A stretch of DNA of 64,000 bases. Origin: CAWCOU01 sp963797335. GTDB lineage: Bacteria > Pseudomonadota > Gammaproteobacteria > JAURND01. Where the stretch lies: assembly GCA_963797335.1 (NCBI GenBank), contig CAWCOU010000008.1:1-64000 (forward strand), given 5' to 3'. The position numbers were made by a program, and so were the translations under genes. The notes beneath the pieces were generated by a model that ran no database searches, was not told the DNA's origin, and saw only the letters and a program-made list of their open reading frames with translations. This document shows positions 9,533 to 19,408 of the stretch, one piece after another. Numbering within the stretch: position 1 is the stretch's first letter; the number at the start of each line of letters is the position of its first letter.

Positions 9533-10723
9533 CTATTCCAAGACTTTTGAAACCACGCCTGCACCCACGGTACGTCCACCTTCACGAATTGCAAATTTTA
9601 ACCCTTTTTCCATTGCAATCGGAGCAATCAAGGTGATCGTCATTTGGATATTATCACCCGGCATCACCATCTCTACCCCTTCCGGTAACTGCACTTCGCC
9701 GGTTACGTCGGTTGTTCGGAAGTAAAATTGCGGGCGGTAGCCTTTGAAGAATGGAGTGTGTCGGCCACCTTCGTCTTTCGATAATACGTACACTTCTGCT
9801 TCAAACTTCGTGTGTGGGTGTATGGAACCGGGTTTGGCCAATACTTGACCTCGTTCCACGTCTTCTCGCTTCGTGCCACGCAATAAGACACCGACATTGT
9901 CGCCAGCTCGGCCTTCGTCCAGCAGTTTACGGAACATTTCGACACCGGTACAGGTGGTTTTGGTGGTGGCGCGGATACCGACGATTTCCACTTCTTCTCC
10001 CACTTTGACGATGCCGCGTTCGACTCGACCGGTGACCACGGTACCGCGACCCGAGATCGAAAATACGTCTTCGATGGGCATCAGGAAGGGTTGGTCTATT
10101 TTTCGTTCCGGTACCGGGAAGTAATCGTCCATCACACCAACGAGTTTCAGGATGGAGGGTACGCCGATGTCGCTGGCATCCCCTTCTAATGCTTTTAATG
10201 CCGAACCGACCACGATCGGGGTATCGTCGCCTGGGAAATCGTATTTGCTCAGCAAATCGCGGATTTCCATTTCGACTAATTCCAGTAATTCTGCGTCATC
10301 CACCATGTCGGCTTTGTTCAGGTAGACCACGATGTAAGGTACACCGACTTGGCGGGCCAAGAGGATGTGTTCGCGGGTTTGCGGCATGGGGCCGTCGGCA
10401 GCGGAGACCACTAATATGGCTCCGTCCATTTGGGCGGCGCCGGTGATCATGTTCTTCACGTAGTCGGCGTGGCCTGGGCAATCCACGTGCGCGTAATGAC
10501 GGGTATCCGATTGGTATTCGACGTGCGCGGTCGCGATCGTGATACCGCGCGCTTTTTCTTCTGGCGCTTTATCGATTTGATCGTAGGCTAATGCGCTGCC
10601 GCCAAATTTCTCAGATAGCACTTTGGTCAGGGCTGCTGTGAGTGTCGTTTTACCATGGTCTACGTGACCTATCGTCCCCACGTTAATGTGCGGTTTCGTA
10701 CGATCAAATTTTTCCTTTGACAT
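9533..10723 (-). CDS. tuf: Elongation factor Tu
   Basis: A 396-residue EF-Tu that delivers aminoacyl-tRNA to the ribosome. G-domain motifs are all present: GHVDHGKTT (about residues 19-27), the switch residue region RGITIATAHVEY, DCPGHADY and NKADMVDD. Domains 2 and 3 follow with GRGTVVTGRVERG and the C-terminal REGGRTVGAGVV. It follows the tRNA-Tyr/Gly/Thr cluster, as tufB does in E. coli. Whether a second copy exists elsewhere cannot be seen here. Confidence 0.99.
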   Translation of the reverse strand: MSKEKFDRTKPHINVGTIGHVDHGKTTLTAALTKVLSEKFGGSALAYDQIDKAPEEKARGITIATAHVEYQSDTRHYAHVDCPGHADYVKNMITGAAQMDGAILVVSAADGPMPQTREHILLARQVGVPYIVVYLNKADMVDDAELLELVEMEIRDLLSKYDFPGDDTPIVVGSALKALEGDASDIGVPSILKLVGVMDDYFPVPERKIDQPFLMPIEDVFSISGRGTVVTGRVERGIVKVGEEVEIVGIRATTKTTCTGVEMFRKLLDEGRAGDNVGVLLRGTKREDVERGQVLAKPGSIHPHTKFEAEVYVLSKDEGGRHTPFFKGYRPQFYFRTTDVTGEVQLPEGVEMVMPGDNIQMTITLIAPIAMEKGLKFAIREGGRTVGAGVVSKVLE

Positions 10724-10796
10724 GGATATTTCTCTCCGAATTCTCTAGGTTGATGGCTGTTCCGTGTGGAACCGCTGTTATTCAAATACCTGACAG

Positions 10797-10872
<76 letters not shown>

Positions 10873-10879
10873 TTTCATC

Positions 10880-10953
10880 TGGAGCGGGTGATGGGAATCG
10901 AACCCACGCTATCAGCTTGGAAGGCTGAAGTTCTACCATTGAACTACACCCGC
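10880..10953 (-). tRNA. tRNA-Gly (TCC)
   Basis: A 74-nt cloverleaf: acceptor GCGGGTG with CACCCGC, anticodon loop CTTCCAA gives TCC, T-arm GGGTTCGATTCCC, discriminator T, encoded CCA. Confidence 0.97.
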
Positions 10954-11010
10954 CTGTCTCCGGCATGATATTCCGTATGGTGGCCCATGACCATCACGCT
11001 TTTCTCCAAC

Positions 11011-11094
<84 letters not shown>

Positions 11095-11196
11095 AAAAAA
11101 TTGAAGCGGGGTATTTTGAGGCAGTCCCAAGGTAATGTCAACTGCTATATTTTGATTTGGGGTATAGATGGCCCCTTCCCTTCTGCCAAGGCCTCA

Positions 11197-12171
11197 TCAC
11201 AACCATTTTTTATATTTGAAAAATTTATACGGTACGAAGGCTGACAGTAGCATTAGGCAAATGGCACTGAGATAACCGTATTTCCATGACAACTCGGGCA
11301 TAAAATGAAAATTCATGCCGTAGATGCTGGCGATGAGTGTTGGCGGCAGGAAAATCACCGCCGCGACTGAAAATATCTTGATGATGTTATTTTGTTCGAT
11401 ATTGACCATTCCCAAGGTAGCGTCTAATAAAAAATTAATTTTGGCGGAGAGGAAAGTGGCGTGGTCGCTGAGGGCAATGATGTCTTTACTCAAGCTCGCT
11501 AAATTCATCTGTTCTTCTCGTTTTATTCTGGCGCTGACCGATTGCGTCAAAAAAGAAACCAATCGGTTGAAGGTCATTAAACTTTCACGTGCTTTGGTGT
11601 TGAGGTCACCATCGGCGCCAATTTTTTGCATGAGTTGTTGATAATCGGGTTTCTTCTTTCTTTTCGATTGGCGCAGCTTAAATATCAGTTTGGAATACTC
11701 ATCTAGGCTGACGCTGACCATTTCTAGCATGTCGGCTAACCGATCGACGGTGGCGTCTAGTAGTTCAATTAATATTGTCATTGCACTGCAATTTGCAGCC
11801 GGCATTTTTTGGATATGCGATAACGCCAATCGAAACGAGTGTGGTTCAATGTCGCGCACCGTCACTAATTGATGATCGGTTAGTACAAAGGTCACTGGGG
11901 CCAATATCGGTTCAGGGGAGACGGATTGCGCTATCACGCTGGCCGTCATGAACAGGCGATCTTCTTCTTTGTAAAGACGACTGGATAATTCAATCTCCCG
12001 CATCTCATCGCGGGTAGGGATATTAAATCCCATCTGTTCTTCAACTTGTTTTTCTTCTTTAGGCGTCAGGTTTAATAAATCAATCCAAACGGCTTGTTGA
12101 ATCAGTGCTTGGTTGTCATCGCTGATGGGGTAAAGTTGACAGGTTTGTTGAGCTAGGCAGGCAATAATCAT
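11197..12171 (-). CDS. corA: CorA-type magnesium transporter
   Basis: A 324-residue divalent-cation channel. The large cytoplasmic domain ends in two membrane helices; the signature YGMN motif lies at about residues 283-286, between a helix starting FSVAAVIFLPPTL and a final helix near GYLSAICLMLLSAF. The basic C-terminal tail (YKFFKYKKWL) is usual. A TTG four codons upstream extends the frame, but the ATG at 12171 is chosen because it is preceded by a GGGA site. The product could carry cobalt or nickel as well as magnesium. Confidence 0.9.
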   Translation of the reverse strand: MIIACLAQQTCQLYPISDDNQALIQQAVWIDLLNLTPKEEKQVEEQMGFNIPTRDEMREIELSSRLYKEEDRLFMTASVIAQSVSPEPILAPVTFVLTDHQLVTVRDIEPHSFRLALSHIQKMPAANCSAMTILIELLDATVDRLADMLEMVSVSLDEYSKLIFKLRQSKRKKKPDYQQLMQKIGADGDLNTKARESLMTFNRLVSFLTQSVSARIKREEQMNLASLSKDIIALSDHATFLSAKINFLLDATLGMVNIEQNNIIKIFSVAAVIFLPPTLIASIYGMNFHFMPELSWKYGYLSAICLMLLSAFVPYKFFKYKKWL

Positions 12172-12198
12172 CGATTTTCCCAAAAAATCTTACCAATA

Positions 12199-12223
12199 TC
12201 CTTCTCCCACAAGGGGAGAAGGA
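12199..12223. repeat. Dispersed hyphenated palindrome, copy 2
   Basis: Ten-base perfect arms (TCCTTCTCCC and its complement) around the loop ACAAG, in the same orientation as the copy at 1542-1570. It lies between the 3' end of groEL and the start of corA. Confidence 0.85.
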
Positions 12224-12259
12224 GTTAAGTTTCTTGCGGAAAAAGAAGTTTGGGGAGGG

Positions 12260-13927
12260 TTACATCATACCGCCCATACCACCCATACCGCCCATGCCAC
12301 CTTCAGCGCCCATAGGTGCGGTTTCCTTCTTCGGAATTTCAGCAACCATCGCGCCAGTCGTAATCATCAAGCTAGCGATGGAAGCTGCATTTTGCAATGC
12401 GGTGCGAGTCACTTTGGTTGGATCCAAAATACCCATTTCGATCATATCACCAAATTCACCAGTGGCGGCATTGTAACCATAGTTACCTTTGCCTTCCAGC
12501 ACTTTGGCCAATACCACCGAGGCTTCTTCGCCGGCATTGGTGACGATTTGACGCAACGGCGATTCCATCGCACGACGTAGAATAGCAATACCGGTGTTTT
12601 GATCATCGTTATCGCCTTTGAGATCTTTCAATCCCTTGCAAGGCACGGATCAAAGCTACACCACCACCAGGAACTACACCTTCTTCTACCGCAGCACGAG
12701 TGGCATGCAAGGCATCTTCAACTCGGGCTTTCTTCTCTTTCATTTCCATTTCAGTAGCAGCACCCACTTTGATCACCGCTACACCACCGGCCAATTTAGC
12801 CAACACGCTCTTGTAATTTTTCACGATCGTAATCGGAGGTAGTCTTCTTCGATTTCGTACGTAATTGAGCAATGCGAGCTTGAATATCTTTTGCTTCACC
12901 GCCGCCATCAATAATGGTGGTGTTTTCTTTGGTGACTACTACACGCTTGGCATGTACCCAGATCATGCTAAGGTAATGCCTTCTAAAGATAATGCCGATT
13001 TCTTCGGAAATCAACTTTGCTTCCGGTCAAAATAGCAATATCTTGCAACATGGCTTTACGACGATCACCAAAGCCAGGAGCTTTCACCGCACACGACTTT
13101 GACAATGCCGCGAATGGTATTGACAACCAAGGTGGCCAAGGCTTCGCCTTCAACATCTTCTGCGATTAACAGCAACGAACGACCAGATTTCGCTACGGCT
13201 TCCAAGATACGGTAATAATTCGCGAATATTAGAAATTTTCTTGTCAACTAACAAAATGTAAGGGATATTCGAATTCCGCAGACATGTTTTGTTGGTTGTT
13301 GATGAAATAAGGGGAGAGATAGCCACGATCAAATTGCATCCCTTCAACCACTTCCAGGATTCAGTTCTCAAGGCCTGAACCATCTTCAACAGTGATAACG
13401 CCTTCTTTACCGACTTTTTCCATTGCTTGGGCAATAATGCTGCCAATGGCTTCATCGGAATTAGCAGAAATGGTGCCCACTTGCGCGATGGCTTTTTGAT
13501 CGGTGCAAGGCTTGGACAATTTTTTCAACTCTTCCACGGCAGCGGCAACTGCTTTATCAATACCTCGTTTTAAATCCATAGGATTCATGCCTGCAGCCAC
13601 TGATTTCATGCCTTCGGTTAGAATGGCTTGAGTCAATACGGTGGCGGTAGTGGTGCCATCACCAGCGATATCCGAAGTTTTGGATGCCACTTCTTTCACC
13701 ATCTGGGCGCCCATGTTTTCAAAGTTATCTTTCAATTCCATTTCTTTGGCAACGGTAACGCCGTCTTTGGTTGGGGTAGGTGCACCAAAGCTTTTTTGCA
13801 ATACCACGATGCGGCCGCGAGGACCCAAGGTGACCTTAACAACGTCTGCCAAAATGTTAACGCCGTTTAACATGGCTTGACGTGAATGGTCTTGAAATTT
13901 AATTTCTTTAGCACTCATTCTTTTCAT
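12260..13927 (-). pseudogene. groL: Chaperonin GroEL, reading frame broken by multiple indels
   Basis: Protein similarity covers the entire GroEL length, from AKEIKFQDHSRQAMLNGVN to the GGM-repeat tail (EGGMGGMGGMGGMM). The ATP-binding block DGTTTATVL is intact. The first about 560 and last about 360 bases are clean, but between about 12620 and 13363 the frame is disturbed by some ten changes. They include an in-frame TGA at 13361-13363 and mostly single-base insertions near 13260, 13208, 13090, 13015, 12952-12998 (three), 12800 and 12626. The start may be 13927 or the ATG at 13918. GroEL is normally essential, so sequence error in a poorly covered stretch is the leading explanation; true decay would need another copy. 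Confidence 0.9.
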
Positions 13928-13998
13928 TTCTCCAAAATTAATTGTTTAATAGTGTGATTTGAGATTCAACGTGATCTTGATCGATCCTTCTGAATACC

Positions 13999-14283
13999 TT
14001 ATTCCACGACACCCATGATGTCATCTTCACGCATAATGACCAACTCTTCGCCACCCACCTTAACCTCGGTACCAGAGTATTTACCAAATACCACTTTATC
14101 ACCCACTTTAACTACCAGTTTACGTAACTGGCCATCGTCTACTTTACCTTCACCAACCGCGATGATTTCCCCAAATATGGGTTTATCTTTGGCTGTATCC
14201 GGAATCACAATTCCACCGGGTGAGGTGCGCTCTTCTTCACTACGGCGAATCACCACGCGATCATGCAATGGACGTATTTTCAT
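13999..14283 (-). CDS. groS: Co-chaperonin GroES
   Basis: A 94-residue heptameric lid for GroEL. The start at 14283 is chosen from the usual MKIRPLHDRV N-terminus and an AAGGAG site upstream; an in-frame extension of 16 codons is not expected. The mobile-loop segment EERTSPGGIVIPD and the roof motif region VGDKVVFGKYSGTEV are present and the frame is intact, in contrast to groEL 72 bases downstream. Confidence 0.97.
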   Translation of the reverse strand: MKIRPLHDRVVIRRSEEERTSPGGIVIPDTAKDKPIFGEIIAVGEGKVDDGQLRKLVVKVGDKVVFGKYSGTEVKVGGEELVIMREDDIMGVVE

Positions 14284-14469
14284 GCACTCATTCTCCTTCA
14301 AAGAATAAATATTATAATGACTCATAAACATCTTAAGGTCGGTGAGTTTTTCTGTTGTTACGAATACTCGATAACACCGAAAAGCCTCTTTGTAAAGATG
14401 CTGAATTCAGGGGGGTGATTAGACTGCACCGACCTCCCATTGGCATTTAAGCTTAAATGCTTTACCTAT

Positions 14470-14498
14470 ATATTAGGGACGTGGCGAGGAAATTCAAG
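14470..14498 (-). promoter_or_regulatory. Heat-shock (sigma32-like) promoter of groES-groEL
   Basis: On the minus strand a CTTGAA -35 element (14498-14493) is followed, after 14 bases, by CCCTAATAT (14478-14470), close to the sigma32 consensus CTTGAA-N13-15-CCCCATNTA. It would give a leader of about 180 bases before groES. No CIRCE element was seen. Confidence 0.6.
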
Positions 14499-14538
14499 TG
14501 CGCCGTGCGAATGAATTTGAAATTTATACAGGGGATGG

Positions 14539-15093
14539 TTATGGATTAGGCTGGCTGCCCAATTGTTCCGTCAGATACGACTGGTAGTCATTGACTAAGG
14601 GGGTAAAAAAGTCGGCTTGGCGGGGAAGCTGGGTGTTTAAAGAGTCCAGAAACGTCTGTTTTTGCTCTTCTAAGCCATATTTAGCAATTAATCGAATGCA
14701 GTATTGCAACCGATCGTTCACCTTCTCCGTCAACCGCTCATTAGGTAAGCGCATCAACTGTATGGCTTCTATCATAGCCGCAGATGCTGCCTGAGTGGCA
14801 TGAATCACTTTATCATTTTCTATTTGGTATTGGCTAAAGACATTCTTCATGTATCCTAGAAAATGGTCGATTCCGGAATAAGCTTGTCGTGGTGAAGCAC
14901 CATTACCTCTGATTTCCCCGTTTTCGATGATTTTTGCTAATAAGCAATATAAGCCGTGATCCTCTTTGGGTAGGCGGTGGTTTAGGTTTGTCTCTAATAG
15001 TTTTTTGGACATTTCAGAGGAGGGCATGCTCTTTTTTATTAAATTTTTGTAGTCATTGAGTAATTTCAATGCTGTTTGTGCAAAATTATACAT
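14539..15093 (-). CDS. Hypothetical helical protein
   Basis: A 184-residue soluble protein that I do not recognise. It is preceded by a GGCGAGGCTT ribosome site and has a normal composition, so it is probably real. The sequence is predicted all-helical, with a central Ala-rich stretch (HATQAASAAMIEAIQLM) and no signal peptide or membrane segment. It lies alone between the groES promoter and the divergent carA gene. In intracellular Legionellales such orphan helical proteins can be secreted effectors, but nothing here proves that. Confidence 0.6.
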   Translation of the reverse strand: MYNFAQTALKLLNDYKNLIKKSMPSSEMSKKLLETNLNHRLPKEDHGLYCLLAKIIENGEIRGNGASPRQAYSGIDHFLGYMKNVFSQYQIENDKVIHATQAASAAMIEAIQLMRLPNERLTEKVNDRLQYCIRLIAKYGLEEQKQTFLDSLNTQLPRQADFFTPLVNDYQSYLTEQLGSQPNP

Positions 15094-15139
15094 AAGCCTC
15101 GCCTTACTGGCAGGAGAAATGGAACCTTAATTATAACCG

Positions 15140-15168
15140 CTGCTAATCGGGTCATATTTTGATATAAT
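15140..15168 (+). promoter_or_regulatory. Candidate carA promoter
   Basis: A perfect TATAAT-like -10 box (15163-15168) lies 40 bases before the carA ATG; the -35 region is poor. It is the only good -10 hexamer in the short divergent gap. Confidence 0.4.
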
Positions 15169-15207
15169 AACCCCTAGTCATTAACATAATATTAAAACGA
15201 GCTTTTT

Positions 15208-16350
15208 ATGCAACCTGCCCTATTGGCACTTGAAGACGGTAATTTATTCTCTGGCCTGGCCATTGGCGCTCTTGGCGAAACGGTGGGAGAAGTGGTATTT
15301 AATACCGCCATCACCGGTTACCAAGAAATCCTCACCGACCCTTCCTATGCGCGGCAAATCGTCACCTTAACTTATCCGCATATTGGCAATACTGGCGTTA
15401 ACCCTGAGGATGAAGAATCCACCAAAATATGGGCCGCCGGATTGATTATTCGAGACATACCTACCTTAGCCAGTAATTGGCGGATGGAACAATCCTTACC
15501 CTCTTATTTAGAAAGTCGAGGCATAGTCGCCATCGCAGAAATAGATACCCGACGCTTAACTCGGATATTACGAGAGAAAGGCGCTCTAAACGGTTGTATA
15601 GTCACCGGCAGCGCCTGTGAATCCCCCGAAGCTGCCATAGCAAAAGCGCGTCAATTCGCTGGGTTGACCAACATGGATTTGGCTAAGGAAGTGAGCACCA
15701 CCCAGCCTTATTCGTTTAATGAACACAGCTGGCAATTCGGTTCGGGGTATGCCGCGGCAGATTCTGAACAACCGCAATTTCACGTAGTAGCTTACGATTT
15801 CGGCATCAAACGCAATATTCTCCATCGCTTAGTCGACAGTCGCTGCCGTTTAACGATTGTCCCAGCCCAGACCTCGGCTGAAGCCGTGATGGCATTACGA
15901 CCCGATGGGGTATTTTTATCCAATGGCCCAGGTGACCCTGCCCCTTGTGATTATGCGATCAAGGCTATTCAGGTATTTCTAGAAAAAAACGTGCCGATTT
16001 TTGGTATTTGTTTGGGGCATCAATTATTAGGTCTGGCCTGTGGTGCCAAAACAGTTAAAATGAAATTTGGCCATCACGGCGCCAACCATCCCGTGCAGGA
16101 TTTACGCACCCAAAAAGTTTTTATCAGCAGTCAAAATCACGGCTTTGCAGTGGATGAAGCGACCCTACCCAGCACACTTCGCCCCACCCATCGTTCTTTA
16201 TTTGATGGCAGCTTACAAGGCATCGAACACGTCAAAAAACCCGCCTTTAGTTTTCAAGGCCATCCAGAAGCCAGCCCCGGCCCTCATGAGTTCAGCGGTC
16301 TGTTTGATCATTTTGTGGACTTAATGAACAGCAAGCGATTAAACACCTAG
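15208..16350 (+). CDS. carA: Carbamoyl-phosphate synthase small (glutaminase) subunit
   Basis: The 380-residue protein supplies ammonia from glutamine for carbamoyl phosphate (arginine and pyrimidine synthesis). The N-terminal CPSase domain (TGYQEILTDPSYARQIV) is followed by a class I glutaminase domain with nucleophile FGICLGHQLLGLA and catalytic His/Glu in FQGHPEASPGPHE. Length is typical (E. coli 382). Unusually, carB does not follow; the next gene is the convergent waaA only six bases away. The large subunit must be elsewhere if the enzyme is complete. Confidence 0.97.
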   Translation: MQPALLALEDGNLFSGLAIGALGETVGEVVFNTAITGYQEILTDPSYARQIVTLTYPHIGNTGVNPEDEESTKIWAAGLIIRDIPTLASNWRMEQSLPSYLESRGIVAIAEIDTRRLTRILREKGALNGCIVTGSACESPEAAIAKARQFAGLTNMDLAKEVSTTQPYSFNEHSWQFGSGYAAADSEQPQFHVVAYDFGIKRNILHRLVDSRCRLTIVPAQTSAEAVMALRPDGVFLSNGPGDPAPCDYAIKAIQVFLEKNVPIFGICLGHQLLGLACGAKTVKMKFGHHGANHPVQDLRTQKVFISSQNHGFAVDEATLPSTLRPTHRSLFDGSLQGIEHVKKPAFSFQGHPEASPGPHEFSGLFDHFVDLMNSKRLNT

Positions 16351-16356
16351 CTTTAT

Positions 16357-17637
16357 TTAACTAATATTCTTCGTTTTTAAAACATCGGTAATGTAAGCCA
16401 AATGCTTCTCCAAAGCACCGCGGTTTTTTTCGACCACGGCCATGGCTCGTTTGCCCATCTCCTGGCTGCGTGTGGAATCGGTTAATAATTGCAACCAGGC
16501 CTTCGCCAATGTTGCCTCATCTTCGACACCCACCAAGGCATCCGCTTGACGTAACAATTGAGAGATTTCCGTAAAATTAAATAATTGCGGTCCTGTGACG
16601 ATCGGCAAGCCGATGGCGGCTGGCTCTAATAGATTATGACCACCTACGGGTACCAGGCTACCGCCAACAAAAGCGACATCAGCGGCGGCATAGTATAAAA
16701 AAAGTTCGCCAAGACTGTCGCCTAAAAAAATCTGGTCCTCTAGTTGACACTCTTTCTGCTCACTGCGCCGGACGAAGGTAAACCCTTGTTTCTGGCACAA
16801 CACGGCCACATCGTCAAAACGATTCGGGTGTCGAGGCACTAAAATCAGCAGAGCCTCAGGCAGCGTTTTTCTTAACTCGGCAAAGGCGTGCAAGACTTGC
16901 TCTTCTTCACCCGCGTGCGTACTGGCCGCAATGACTACCGGGCGTTTCCCCTGCCAGCTGGCTCGCAATGACCGGCCCTTTTCTATTAAGGCAGTGGGTA
17001 CCGGTATATCAAACTTAATATTGCCATAGACAACCGTGCGCTCAGGATCGGCTCCTAAGGAAATGAAACGTGCCGCATCTTCAGCCGACTGTGCCGCAAT
17101 TCTGGAAATATGTTGCAGCATGGGATGCACTAAAAAGCCAATGCGTTTATAGCCTTGCATCGACTTATGCGATAATCGGGCATTGGCTAGCAGAATGGCC
17201 GCCCCTCGTTTAGCCGTGTAATGGTGTAAGTTGGGCCACAATTCGGTTTCCATGACGATGGCGATCACCGGGTTGCTACGCTTGAGAAACTGCTGGATGG
17301 CAAAAGGCACATCATACGGAACATAAACATGGTGAATTTTTTCATTCTGATATTGCTTGGCAATCTCAGAGCCCGTCGCCGTCATGCAGGTAATCACAAT
17401 GTGCTGCAATGGATAGCGCTGATGGAGGGCCAAAATCAAGGGTCGCGCCGCGATCAGTTCACCCACCGACACCGCGTGTAGCCAAATACTGCTTGGCAAC
17501 ACCGGGAAAGCGTGGATAAAACCCAATCGCTGCGCCCAGCGATGACGATACGCTGGAATTTTTCGGCCTTTCCACCACAAACGAATATAGATGTAAGGTA
17601 GAGCCAGGTAGAAAAAAACAGAATAAATGACTCGCAT
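16357..17637 (-). CDS. waaA: Kdo (3-deoxy-D-manno-octulosonic acid) transferase
   Basis: A 426-residue inner-membrane glycosyltransferase that adds Kdo to lipid A precursor. An N-terminal hydrophobic anchor is followed by the acceptor-domain block WLHAVSVGELIAARPLI, which carries the catalytic glutamate, and the donor-site GG-HN-LEPA motif (VPVGGHNLLEPAAIG). It starts 12 bases after hemL and is probably co-transcribed with it. Confidence 0.95.
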   Translation of the reverse strand: MRVIYSVFFYLALPYIYIRLWWKGRKIPAYRHRWAQRLGFIHAFPVLPSSIWLHAVSVGELIAARPLILALHQRYPLQHIVITCMTATGSEIAKQYQNEKIHHVYVPYDVPFAIQQFLKRSNPVIAIVMETELWPNLHHYTAKRGAAILLANARLSHKSMQGYKRIGFLVHPMLQHISRIAAQSAEDAARFISLGADPERTVVYGNIKFDIPVPTALIEKGRSLRASWQGKRPVVIAASTHAGEEEQVLHAFAELRKTLPEALLILVPRHPNRFDDVAVLCQKQGFTFVRRSEQKECQLEDQIFLGDSLGELFLYYAAADVAFVGGSLVPVGGHNLLEPAAIGLPIVTGPQLFNFTEISQLLRQADALVGVEDEATLAKAWLQLLTDSTRSQEMGKRAMAVVEKNRGALEKHLAYITDVLKTKNIS

Positions 17638-17649
17638 TGTTTTTATACT

Positions 17650-18975
17650 CTATTCTAATTTAGAAAACGCATACTCCGCCGCATTCCAAGTCGCCTGAAT
17701 TTCAATTTCCGTATGCGCTGCTGACATAAACCCTGCTTCATAGGCCGAAGGGGCAAGGTAGATTCCCGATTCCAATAAGGTATGAAAGAATGATCGGAAT
17801 TGTGATAAATGGCATTTTTGTGCTTGTTCTAAACCCTGAATGGATTGCTCTTGGGTGAAAAATAAACCAAATAAACCACCGACGGCATGCCCAATAAAAT
17901 CCACGCCTTGATCTTTAGCTCTGGCTTCTAATCCTCTGACTAAACGTTCCGTCGTCGCAGTCAATGCCGGATAGAAACCGGGTTTCTCCACCGCATTTAA
18001 GGTGGCAATGCCGGCGGCTACCGCCACGGGATTACCCGATAAAGTGCCCGCTTGATAGACCTGACCCACCGGTGCCATTTGTTCCATCAGTGCTCGTTTG
18101 CCACCGAACGCGCCTATGGGCAAACCACCACCAATGACCTTACCTAAGGTCGTCAAATCCGGTTGAACCCCGTACAATTGTTGCGCCCCACCCAGGCTAA
18201 CCCGGAAGCCGGTAATCACCTCATCAAAAATTAATAAGGTTTGGTAGCGATCGCAAATCTCGCGTAGCCCCTGTAGAAACCCGGGCACCGGTAATACACA
18301 GTTCATATTGCCAGCAATAGGTTCAACCAGAATAGCCGCAATGTGCTGACCTGCTTTTGCAAATACCTGTTCTACTGAATCCAGGTCATTATAATTGGCG
18401 GTATACGTGTCTTCCGCAATGGCTTTTGGCACGCCGGGGGAATTGGGCACCCCAAAGGTTAAAGCGCCAGAACCTGCTTTGACCAATAAGGAATCGGCGT
18501 GACCATGATAGCAACCGGCAAATTTTAGGATTTTATCACGTCCGGTTGCAGCTCGGGCTAAACGAATAGCGCTCATAACCGCTTCCGTGCCTGAATTGAC
18601 TAAACGCACTTCTTCTATGCTGGGAAAATGCAGGCAAATTTTCATCGCTAATTCGATTTCACCCGCTGTCGGCGCCCCAAAACTAAGCCCGGCCGCGGCA
18701 GCCTTTTGTACGGCCTGCACCACAGCTGGGTGGGCATGACCCAATATAGCGGTACCCCAGGACCCGACATAGTCGATGTAACGTCGATTATCGGCATCGA
18801 TTAAATAAGCCCCTTCGCCCTGGCTAATAAAGAGTGGGGTGCTGCCCACGCCACCAAATGCACGCACAGGCGAATTAACTCCACCTGGGATGTAATGCCG
18901 GGCTTTTTGAAATAGCTCTTGGGAGCGCGGTGAGTACAATTGCTGGGTTTCTTTATTTGCGATACTTTCTGCCAT
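17650..18975 (-). CDS. hemL: Glutamate-1-semialdehyde 2,1-aminomutase
   Basis: The enzyme makes 5-aminolevulinate, the first committed haem precursor, using PLP. The preferred start (18975, 441 residues) has GGAG seven bases upstream; two earlier in-frame ATGs (18999, 18981) lack proper sites. Visible landmarks are PGGVNSPVRAF near the N-terminus, the LLIFDEVITGFR block and the PLP-lysine region TTLGKVIGGGLPIGAFGG. It is divergent from the rubredoxin gene across a gap of about 220 bases. Confidence 0.96.
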   Translation of the reverse strand: MAESIANKETQQLYSPRSQELFQKARHYIPGGVNSPVRAFGGVGSTPLFISQGEGAYLIDADNRRYIDYVGSWGTAILGHAHPAVVQAVQKAAAAGLSFGAPTAGEIELAMKICLHFPSIEEVRLVNSGTEAVMSAIRLARAATGRDKILKFAGCYHGHADSLLVKAGSGALTFGVPNSPGVPKAIAEDTYTANYNDLDSVEQVFAKAGQHIAAILVEPIAGNMNCVLPVPGFLQGLREICDRYQTLLIFDEVITGFRVSLGGAQQLYGVQPDLTTLGKVIGGGLPIGAFGGKRALMEQMAPVGQVYQAGTLSGNPVAVAAGIATLNAVEKPGFYPALTATTERLVRGLEARAKDQGVDFIGHAVGGLFGLFFTQEQSIQGLEQAQKCHLSQFRSFFHTLLESGIYLAPSAYEAGFMSAAHTEIEIQATWNAAEYAFSKLE

Positions 18976-19196
18976 TGGCATTCTCCATTTTTTATCCATT
19001 TATGATAATTTGTTGCGAATTTTGCTCTTCTGCGAGTTCACTTTGGTGGTACCACCACCCAAAGATGGCTATGTTATCATTGACTTGTTCCAGAAGAACA
19101 GTAGCATAATTGTCACTCTTCGAGTAACCGCTGCCCCCTCCTTCCACCCCAGGGGCGATGAGGGAGGCAGCTACTTTTCTATAGGGTAACAAGTTT

Positions 19197-19367
19197 ATGG
19201 GTTATAAAAAATACGTATGTATTCTATGCGGCTTCATTTACGACGAGGAACTGGGTTGGCCAGACGATGGCATCGAGCCCGGAACCTTATGGCAAGATGT
19301 GTCTGACGATTGGCAATGCCCAGAATGCGGAGCCGTAAAAGCAGATTTTGAGATGATTGAAATTTAA
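19197..19367 (+). CDS. Rubredoxin
   Basis: A 56-residue redox protein with a single iron bound by four cysteines: CILCG near the N-terminus and CPECGAVK near the C-terminus, with the typical YDEELGWPDDGIEPGT core and aromatic DDWQCP. It is too short for a default ORF scan but clearly intact. An AGGGT site precedes the ATG. Rubredoxin next to hemL is common in gammaproteobacteria; its electron partner is not visible here. Confidence 0.95.
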   Translation: MGYKKYVCILCGFIYDEELGWPDDGIEPGTLWQDVSDDWQCPECGAVKADFEMIEI

Positions 19368-19408
19368 AAATACTTCTCGCAGAGTTGCTGGCTCCATCGT
19401 TTTGTGGT

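Noticed and set aside
18992..19192. 66-codon open frame in the hemL-rubredoxin gap
   Set aside because: It overlaps the hemL start region, has no ribosome site and an unlikely composition; the gap is a divergent promoter region.
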